Translations under genes and position numbers: made by a program
Assembly (NCBI GenBank): GCA_030157785.1
Contig: JAOAUC010000043.1
Span: 1-47,282 of the forward strand
Direction of reading: 5' to 3'
Length of the DNA stretch: 47,282 bases
From: Zoogloea oleivorans
Lineage (GTDB): Bacteria > Pseudomonadota > Gammaproteobacteria > Burkholderiales > Rhodocyclaceae
Notes under the pieces: model-generated
Databases searched by the model: none
The model's input: only the letters and a program-made list of their open reading frames with translations
What the model was told of the DNA's origin: nothing
In this document: positions 41,558 through 47,282 of the stretch, one piece after another
Position numbering within the stretch: position 1 is the stretch's first letter
How the letters are laid out: every line of letters begins with the position of its first letter

Positions 41558-42018
41558 AGGGGCCACCGCATGACCAGCCCGTCTTCGCGCCCATCGGCGG
41601 CCGGGTAATAGCCCTTGCGCCGTCCGATGGTTTCAAAGCCGGCCCGCTGGTACAAGGCCAGAGCCGGTGTGTTGGAAGGGCGCACTTCGAGGAACATCTG
41701 CCGCGCACCGGCTTCCTTGGCCACAGCGGCCAGATGATCCAGCAGCCGACGCCCGAGGCCGCGGCCCTGGCGTTCCCCAACCACGCTGATGTTCAGGATA
41801 TGGACTTCGTCGAGGACCATCATCAGCACGGCATACCCCGCTCGCTCGCCCCCTTCGAACATTGTCCAGCAACCGTAGCCAGCACTCATCGAGTCAGCAA
41901 AGTTCACAGCCGCCCACGGAAACGGATACAGCAGCTTGTCCTGCTCCGCGACCCATTCCAGGTCGGCTTCCTGCATCGGAGCAAAGCCCAAGGCCCTGTC
42001 CAGCTCCGTGGCGTTCAT
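41554..42018 (-). CDS. rimI: Ribosomal protein S18 alanine N-acetyltransferase RimI
   Basis: 154 residues. The GNAT core is ILNISVVGERQGRGLGRRLL, followed by MFLEVRPSNTPALALYQRAG and FETIGRRKGYYP, the RimI pattern. It acetylates the N-terminal alanine of S18. Its ATG overlaps the tsaB stop as ATGA, the frequent tsaB-rimI arrangement. Confidence 0.95.
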   Translation of the reverse strand: MNATELDRALGFAPMQEADLEWVAEQDKLLYPFPWAAVNFADSMSAGYGCWTMFEGGERAGYAVLMMVLDEVHILNISVVGERQGRGLGRRLLDHLAAVAKEAGARQMFLEVRPSNTPALALYQRAGFETIGRRKGYYPAADGREDGLVMRWPL

Positions 42019-42707
42019 GCCTTGCCTCCCCGGGCAAGACGTTCGGCAGTGGTCAGGGCAACCTTGTCGCGCACATAAAGCGGCGCGGCCAGTGCCGGGT
42101 CGATCGCTTCGCCACGCCGGAAGCGCTCGGCAGCGAGACGTGCCACGCTGGAAGCCAGGGGGACGGGCGCGTCATCAAAGCCGGTCAGGCGACTGCCAAG
42201 ACCGGGAAGCAGGATATCCCGGTAAGCCCGAAAGGCCGACCCGAAACCAAACCAGTCTCCCTCGGGCGGCAGCAACACATTGGCCGGAGCAGCGCAGGCC
42301 GGCGGTGCAAACGCGCAAAGCGTACCTTCTTCGCGGCGATAGGCGGCGAAGTAGACTTCCGACATGCGGGCATCGGCAGCAACAAAAATGAAATCCTGGA
42401 CGCACTGGCTGGCCAGGGCCTCCAGCGTGCCAACGGGAATCACCGGCTTGCCGGCGCCCATTGCCAGACCCTGGGCTACGCCACAGGCGAGCCGGAGGCC
42501 GGTAAAGGCGCCGGGCCCCGCACCGAAGGCAATCGCATCCAGCTCACGCAAGTCGACGCCAGCCTCCCGCAGGAGGGCGAGAACTCCGGGGAGAATGGTT
42601 TCCGAGTGGCCGGGGCGCCCGGCCACCGGACGTTCGACAAGGCGGTCGCCATCCAGCAGCGCGACCGAACCGTATTCAGTAGAGGTTTCGAGAGCAAGAA
42701 TCTTCAT
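42015..42707 (-). CDS. tsaB: tRNA threonylcarbamoyladenosine biosynthesis protein TsaB
   Basis: 230 residues starting MKILALETSTEYGSVALL, with HSETILPGVLALL, IAFGAGPGAFTGLRLACGVA and FVAADARMSEVYFAAY. TsaB is the inactive partner of TsaD in the complex that makes t6A37 on ANN-decoding tRNAs. It starts the tsaB-rimI-udg run. Confidence 0.96.
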   Translation of the reverse strand: MKILALETSTEYGSVALLDGDRLVERPVAGRPGHSETILPGVLALLREAGVDLRELDAIAFGAGPGAFTGLRLACGVAQGLAMGAGKPVIPVGTLEALASQCVQDFIFVAADARMSEVYFAAYRREEGTLCAFAPPACAAPANVLLPPEGDWFGFGSAFRAYRDILLPGLGSRLTGFDDAPVPLASSVARLAAERFRRGEAIDPALAAPLYVRDKVALTTAERLARGGKA

Positions 42708-42762
42708 AGCGCGCGCATTCTACCGCCTCCAGCCCATGGGGCGGACCGGACTCACGCGCCCA

Positions 42763-43089
42763 TCAGTCCGAACGACGAGGGTGGCCGCCGTAAACGTCGC
42801 GGCCTGCCTCGTGCACATCGCGGCGCAATTGACGACGCTCCTCGGGAGACCAACGCCGCGGACTTCGGCTGTCGTCCGCCTCCTGGCGTCGCATCGGTTC
42901 AGCCGCGAAAGCCGGCATTTCCCGCACTTGACGATCCTGGGGGGCCGCGTACTGCCGCAGGAAGGGACCAAGACGCTCGTTACTCTGCGCAAGCGCATCG
43001 GTCGCAAGCAAAGGCCCGGCCAGCAGCAAACCAACGGCAAGGCAGACTCCGCGAAGAAACTTGTCCTGCAAGAATTTCTCATTGCACAT
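42763..43089 (-). CDS. Small secreted basic protein, hypothetical
   Basis: 108 residues from the ATG at 43089; a longer frame reaches 43137. An N-terminal hydrophobic segment (GVCLAVGLLLAGPLLATDALA) looks like a signal peptide. The mature part is highly charged and ends RRWSPEERRQLRRDVHEAG and then RDVYGGHPRR. Such charged tails occur in short betaproteobacterial hypothetical proteins. Function unknown; a periplasmic chaperone-like or anti-sigma role cannot be supported. It lies 55 nt upstream of tsaB. Confidence 0.75.
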   Translation of the reverse strand: MCNEKFLQDKFLRGVCLAVGLLLAGPLLATDALAQSNERLGPFLRQYAAPQDRQVREMPAFAAEPMRRQEADDSRSPRRWSPEERRQLRRDVHEAGRDVYGGHPRRSD

Positions 43090-43283
43090 GGCGCTTATCC
43101 TAACCCGGCCGCGTGTTTTCCGGGATACCCCGGTCACGGCACGTTTTGATTCTGGCAGCCCATGCCGACAATGAAATGCCGCTTTGTAAGGGAATGTTAG
43201 ACCCCCTCCCCGGCTTACGTTTGCTTACCCGCCTCCTGTCGTCCGGCTAGGCGGTTTGCGGGGGAGCAGCTAGGATTCGTCCT

Positions 43284-44009
43284 ATGGAAAAAGAAAGTTA
43301 TCGCGTCCTCGTCGTCGACGACGACCTCCGCCTGCGGGATCTGCTGAAACGCTACCTCAGCGAACAGGGCTTCAACGTCAAGACCGTCAGCGATGCGCCC
43401 CAGATGGATCGGGCCCTGCTGCGCGAACATTTTGACCTGATGGTGCTCGACCTGATGCTCCCGGGTGAGGATGGGCTGTCGATCTGCCGACGCCTGCGCG
43501 GCACCAACAACCTGATTCCCATCGTGATGCTCACCGCCAAGGGCGACGACGTGGACCGCATTGTCGGCCTCGAGATGGGCGCCGACGATTATCTGCCCAA
43601 GCCCTTCAACCCGCGCGAACTGGTCGCCCGCATTCACGCCGTGATGCGGCGCCAGCCCCAGACACCGCCGGGCGCACCGGCCACCGACGACGAGGAAGTG
43701 AGCTTCGGCCAGATCGTCGTCCAGCTCGGGACCCGCATCCTGGTCAGGAGCGGCGAGGAAACCGTGCTCACCACCGGCGAGTTCGCGCTGCTCAAGGTGC
43801 TCCTCCAGCACCCGCGCCAGCCGCTCTCCCGTGACCGTCTGATGGAACTGGCCCGGGGCCGCGAATACGATGTGTTCGACCGCTCCATCGATGTGCAGAT
43901 TTCCCGTCTGCGCAAACTGATCGAAGAAGACCCGGGCAAGCCCCGCTACATCCAGACTGTGTGGGGCTTCGGCTACGTCTTTGTACCGGACGGGAACAAG
44001 CACGCCTGA
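43284..44009 (+). CDS. ompR: Two-component response regulator OmpR
   Basis: 241 residues. The receiver has VLVVDDDLRLRDLLKRYL, the phospho-acceptor D56 in LMVLDLMLPGEDG, and K in DDYLPKPFNPREL. The C-terminal winged helix has LTTGEFALLKVLL and RSIDVQISRLRKLIE. The wording is close to E. coli OmpR. It regulates envelope genes such as porins in response to EnvZ. EnvZ follows after 12 nt. Confidence 0.95.
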   Translation: MEKESYRVLVVDDDLRLRDLLKRYLSEQGFNVKTVSDAPQMDRALLREHFDLMVLDLMLPGEDGLSICRRLRGTNNLIPIVMLTAKGDDVDRIVGLEMGADDYLPKPFNPRELVARIHAVMRRQPQTPPGAPATDDEEVSFGQIVVQLGTRILVRSGEETVLTTGEFALLKVLLQHPRQPLSRDRLMELARGREYDVFDRSIDVQISRLRKLIEEDPGKPRYIQTVWGFGYVFVPDGNKHA

Positions 44010-44021
44010 CAGGCCTGCCCC

Positions 44022-45374
44022 ATGGCATTGCCGCGCTATCGCTCCCTTCTGGTCAGAGCTCCACGCACCTTGCTGTGGCGCATCTTCCTGGTGGTGGCCG
44101 TTCTCATGCTCGCCTCGGTGGCAGCGTGGTCGGCCATCTTCAGCCATTTCGACCAGGCCAGCCGCGCACGCCAGACCGCCCAGACAGTGGTCAGCATCAT
44201 CAACCTTACCCGCACCGCCCTGCTCAACGCCGACCCGGCCCTGCGCAAGGATTTGCTCCTCGACCTGGCTACCCTCGAAGGTATCCGCATCTACCCGGCC
44301 GAAGCCCAGGACAAGCTCCAGCCCCTCGACAACACGGCCGTGCTGCGCATGGTTACCGAGGATGTGCGCCTCCAGCTCGGCGCCGACACCCGCTTTGCGT
44401 CCTCATGGGAAGGGTTGAACGGCTTCTGGATCAGCTTCCGGCTTGAAGGCGAGACGCCGGCAGAAAGCACAGACTTCTGGGTGATGCTGCCCATCGAGCG
44501 GGTCCTGCGTCCCCATGCCCTCGAATGGATGGGGTGGGGCGCTGCCGCCCTGTGCCTGGCCATGCTCGGCACCTACATGATCGTCTCGCGGCTCAACCGG
44601 CCACTCAAGGATCTTGCCGAGGCCGCCCGTACTGTCGGGCGTGGTGAAGTGCCGCCCCGCCTGAGTGAAAGCGGCCCGACCGAGCTGGCGGACCTCGCCC
44701 ACGCCTTCAACCAGATGTCCCACGACCTGCAACAACTCGACGCTGACCGGGCGCTGATCCTCGCCGGCGTATCCCACGACCTGCGCACACCCCTTGCCCG
44801 CCTGCGCCTGGGCATAGAGATGTGTGGCGCAGATCCGGTCGAGGTGGACGCGATGGTCTCGGACATCGAGGACATGGACCGGATCATTGGCCAGTTTCTG
44901 GAGTTCTCCAAGGAAGACGGAGGCGAGCAGCTCACAACGCTGGACCTGTCGGAGCTTGCCGAGGAGCTTTCAGCAATCTATGCGCGCCGGGGATTCCCGT
45001 TGAGCGTGCGGGCTGGCGGGCCGGCTCTGGTTGTGGCGAGACCCAATGCCCTGCGTCGGGCCGTCACCAATCTGATCGAAAATGCCCTTCACTATGCCGG
45101 CGCCGCCCCCGAGCTGGAAGTCGGCCTGGAAGGCAAGCGCCCATTCATCCAGGTGCTTGATCGGGGTCCAAGCATCCCTGAGTCGGAAATAGAGCGGGTC
45201 AAGCGCCCCTTTACTCGTCTCGAATCGGCCCGCAGCAACACCAAGGGATCCGGGCTCGGGCTAGCAATCGTCGATCGCATCGTACGCGGCCAACATGGAG
45301 AATTCAGCCTGTTGCAGCGGGACGGCGGCGGTCTGCGGGCCTGTATCCTGCTTAGACCCGCACCAAAAACCTGA
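44022..45374 (+). CDS. envZ: Osmolarity sensor histidine kinase EnvZ
   Basis: 450 residues. Membrane helices lie near 19-39 and 168-188, enclosing a periplasmic domain of about 125 residues. HAMP (NRPLKDLAEAARTVGRGE) leads to HisKA with GVSHDLRTPLARLRLGIEM (H252) and HATPase motifs NLIENALHY, DRGPSIP and GSGLGLAIVDRI. It phosphorylates and dephosphorylates OmpR. Co-transcribed with ompR. Confidence 0.95.
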   Translation: MALPRYRSLLVRAPRTLLWRIFLVVAVLMLASVAAWSAIFSHFDQASRARQTAQTVVSIINLTRTALLNADPALRKDLLLDLATLEGIRIYPAEAQDKLQPLDNTAVLRMVTEDVRLQLGADTRFASSWEGLNGFWISFRLEGETPAESTDFWVMLPIERVLRPHALEWMGWGAAALCLAMLGTYMIVSRLNRPLKDLAEAARTVGRGEVPPRLSESGPTELADLAHAFNQMSHDLQQLDADRALILAGVSHDLRTPLARLRLGIEMCGADPVEVDAMVSDIEDMDRIIGQFLEFSKEDGGEQLTTLDLSELAEELSAIYARRGFPLSVRAGGPALVVARPNALRRAVTNLIENALHYAGAAPELEVGLEGKRPFIQVLDRGPSIPESEIERVKRPFTRLESARSNTKGSGLGLAIVDRIVRGQHGEFSLLQRDGGGLRACILLRPAPKT

Positions 45375-45418
45375 GTTGAAGCTAGAATTGACCTCATTCC
45401 CTTTATGGCTGCGCCTCC

Positions 45419-46129
45419 ATGATTCTGTTCCGCCAGTTCTTCGACCCTACCAGTTGCACCCTGAGCTATCTGCTTGCCGATCCGGTCACCGGAGATGCCG
45501 TCATCATCGACTCGGTGAAGGAGCACGTGGGGGCTTACATCACCTTCCTGCAGGAGCAGGAACTACAACTCGCCTGGGTTCTGGAAACGCATGTGCATGC
45601 TGACCACATCACGGGTGCCGCCGGCCTGTGCGAGTTCACCGGTGCTCGCAGCGCAATTGGTGCAAGCGGTGGTGTGGGCTGTGCAGATCGCCTGCTCAAG
45701 GATGCCGACACCCTGGTCTTCGGCAACGAGGTGATCCGTGTGATCCAGACCCCTGGTCACACACCCGGCTGCGTTACCTATCACTGGCGCGACCGTATCT
45801 TCACCGGCGACTCGCTGATGATCGGCGGCTGCGGCCGTACCGACTTCCAGGGTGGTGACGCCGGAGCACTGTATGACAGCATCCACGAGCGCCTCTTCAC
45901 CCTCTCCGACGAAACCCTGGTCTACCCGGGTCATGATTACCGGGGGGCCCGTGTATCCTGTATTGGTCAGGAAAAGGAGAGCAATCCGCGTCTGGCCGGG
46001 CGCAGCCGTCAGGAGTTCATCGACTTGATGTCCAACCTCGGCCTGCCCCGCCCGAACATGATGGATGAAGCCCTGCCCGCCAACCTTCGCTGCGGCCGCG
46101 TCGGGGACATGGATGTCCACGGTGCCTGA
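45419..46129 (+). CDS. Persulfide dioxygenase (ETHE1-like metallo-beta-lactamase fold)
   Basis: 236 residues. The metal site is THVHADHITGA (H58, H60, D62, H63), H114 in TPGHTPGC and D131 in GDSLMIGGCGRTDFQGGD, with PGHDYRG near the end. These match single-iron ETHE1 enzymes, which oxidise glutathione persulfide to sulfite. Family knowledge gives the reaction; nothing adjacent (no rhodanese or SQR) confirms it. Its end overlaps the haemoglobin gene by 17 nt. Confidence 0.93.
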   Translation: MILFRQFFDPTSCTLSYLLADPVTGDAVIIDSVKEHVGAYITFLQEQELQLAWVLETHVHADHITGAAGLCEFTGARSAIGASGGVGCADRLLKDADTLVFGNEVIRVIQTPGHTPGCVTYHWRDRIFTGDSLMIGGCGRTDFQGGDAGALYDSIHERLFTLSDETLVYPGHDYRGARVSCIGQEKESNPRLAGRSRQEFIDLMSNLGLPRPNMMDEALPANLRCGRVGDMDVHGA

Positions 46130-46514
46130 GAACACGCCCTACGCCGAACTGGGTGGCGAAGCCGGCATCCGGCGCCTCGTTCATCGTTTCTACGAATTGA
46201 TGGATACCCTGCCGGAGGCCTGGGACGTGCGCCAGATGCACCCCGAAGACCTGTCGGGCTCCGAGGAGAAGTTGTTCAAGTACCTCACCGGCTGGCTTGG
46301 CGGCCCTCCACTCTACGAGCAGGAGTTTGGCCATCCCCGCCTGCGCGCCCGCCATCTGCCCTTTACCATCGCCAGCGTCGAGCGGGACCAGTGGCTGATG
46401 TGCATGAAGCAGGCCTTCGACGAATACATCCCCGAGAGCCCGCTGCGCACCAAGTTGTGGACTGCCATCGAAGGCCTCGCCGATCACATGCGCAACCGCG
46501 GCGACCCGGCCTGA
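46113..46514 (+). CDS. Group II truncated haemoglobin
   Basis: 133 residues from the ATG at 46113, preceded by GGGGACA. It has [20 protein letters not shown], then [36 protein letters not shown] and a C-terminal MRNRG. H81 is the likely proximal haem ligand and W94 the conserved G8 Trp of group II. Such proteins bind O2 or NO. Coupled to the persulfide dioxygenase gene by overlap. Confidence 0.9.
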   Translation: MSTVPENTPYAELGGEAGIRRLVHRFYELMDTLPEAWDVRQMHPEDLSGSEEKLFKYLTGWLGGPPLYEQEFGHPRLRARHLPFTIASVERDQWLMCMKQAFDEYIPESPLRTKLWTAIEGLADHMRNRGDPA

Positions 46515-46552
46515 ACTGCGCATCTACCGCCCAATTTGCCAAGCCTCTACCG

Positions 46553-47092
46553 ATGAAATTTCTCTTCGACCTCTTCCCCATCATTCTGTTTTTCGTTGCC
46601 TACAAGTTTGCCGGCATCTTCGCGGCAACGGCCGTGGCGATCGCCGCCACGGTGGCGCAGATCGGCTGGGTGTGGTTCAAGCACCGCAAGGTGGACACCA
46701 TGCTGTGGGTCAGCTTCGTGATCGTCACCGTGTTCGGCGGCGCCACGCTGTTCTTCCAGAACCCGACCTTCATCAAGTGGAAGCCCACCATGCTCTACTG
46801 GTTCTTCGCCGGCTCGCTGATCTTCGCGCCGCTGGTACTCAAGAAGAACCTCATCCGCAACCTGCTCGAAGCCCAGATGAAGCTGCCTGAAACCCTGTGG
46901 GGCAAGGTCAATTTGGCCTGGGCCGGCTTCTTTGCCGCGATGGGCATAATAAATCTTCTCGTGGCCTACAACTTTTCCGAAGAGACCTGGGTCAACTTCA
47001 AGCTTTTCGGCGGTATGGGCTTGATGCTCGTGTTCGTCCTGGCCCAGGGAATGCTCCTGTCCCGCTACATCGTTGAAGAGGAACCGAAATAA
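46553..47092 (+). CDS. yciB: Inner membrane septation protein YciB (IspZ family)
   Basis: 179 residues starting [20 protein letters not shown], full family length. About five membrane segments are visible; [20 protein letters not shown] and [17 protein letters not shown] are diagnostic. In E. coli it interacts with cell-division and elongation proteins. It ends TAATG into the next gene. Confidence 0.95.
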   Translation: MKFLFDLFPIILFFVAYKFAGIFAATAVAIAATVAQIGWVWFKHRKVDTMLWVSFVIVTVFGGATLFFQNPTFIKWKPTMLYWFFAGSLIFAPLVLKKNLIRNLLEAQMKLPETLWGKVNLAWAGFFAAMGIINLLVAYNFSEETWVNFKLFGGMGLMLVFVLAQGMLLSRYIVEEEPK

Positions 47093-47282
47093 TGCTGTAT
47101 GCCCTGATTGGCGAAGACGCCCCCAACTCCCTTGAAAAGCGTCTCGCTGTCCGTGCCGAACACTTGGCCCGCCTGCAGGCCCTGCAAGCCGACGGCCGCC
47201 TGATCCTGGCCGGCCCCTGCCCGGCTGTCGATTCGCCCGACCCGGGCCCCGCGGGCTTCACCGGCAGCGTGATCATTGCCGA
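47092..47282 (+). CDS. yciI: YciI-like (YCII domain) protein, partial
   Basis: The first 63 codons are present; the gene leaves the window at the right. The start [18 protein letters not shown], with the next segments [20 protein letters not shown] and [14 protein letters not shown], matches the YCII ferredoxin-like fold. It starts 1 nt inside the yciB stop, the common yciB-yciI neighbourhood. Function unknown. Confidence 0.9.
   Translation, partial: MLYALIGEDAPNSLEKRLAVRAEHLARLQALQADGRLILAGPCPAVDSPDPGPAGFTGSVIIA

Overview
The window is GC-rich, densely packed chromosomal DNA from a Gram-negative bacterium, most likely a betaproteobacterium of the Rhodocyclales type. Supporting signs are an OmpR/EnvZ pair, a PEP-CTERM protein, a complete AmmeMemoRadiSam trio, a RelA-type ppGpp synthetase, and IspD/IspF, RimI/TsaB and LemA/TPM clusters. 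I saw no rRNA, tRNA, CRISPR array or insertion sequence. The species assignment is inference.

Left third (1-16241, all minus strand): one tightly coupled operon of five genes. Transcription runs from a GAF-HlyD membrane fusion protein (16241-14751), to a PqqD-like/M50 metalloprotease/HlyD fusion (14737-12590), to a shortened SecA-like ATPase (12593-10638), to a periplasmic RND/HlyD-type adaptor with a signal peptide (10638-9715). It ends in a giant repeat protein of more than 3,236 residues (9710 to beyond base 1). Junctions are 13 nt, an ATGA overlap, a TAATG overlap and 4 nt. The giant protein starts with a LEPR-XLL-like motif and a DUF4347 domain and has no Sec signal peptide. It continues with WQS/QDGS repeats, cadherin-like modules, a CSLREA/beta-helix block and a DNRLRE-like domain. 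There is no ABC ATPase, SecY or outer-membrane channel in view. The set reads as a dedicated exporter for the giant surface protein that is neither a classical type I nor a standard Sec system. It is the main candidate for an undescribed system here.

16256-24914 (minus): a bidirectional terminator, a 94-aa orphan, a small membrane ORF coupled to a six-TM chemoreceptor, then a five-gene run relA / CDF transporter / yaaA / DUF445 / M14 carboxypeptidase ending at a good terminator (18507-18541).

25040-35172: mtfA, a host-attachment-family protein with a plausible sigma-70 promoter, and a PEP-CTERM exoprotein with terminator (plus). Then thpR-ispF-ispD (minus); a MgtC/DUF4010 membrane protein, the AmmeMemoRadiSam B-A-radical SAM genes and a hydrolase (plus); and tadA / L,D-transpeptidase / GNAT (minus, coupled).

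35280-47282: a 1,096-aa multi-PAS sensor kinase (plus); lemA-TPM-TPM (minus); tsaB-rimI-udg (minus) preceded by a small secreted basic protein; ompR-envZ (plus); then persulfide dioxygenase, truncated haemoglobin, yciB and the start of a YciI-like gene (plus, partly overlapping).

The giant gene is open at the left edge and yciI at the right edge, so both are partial.
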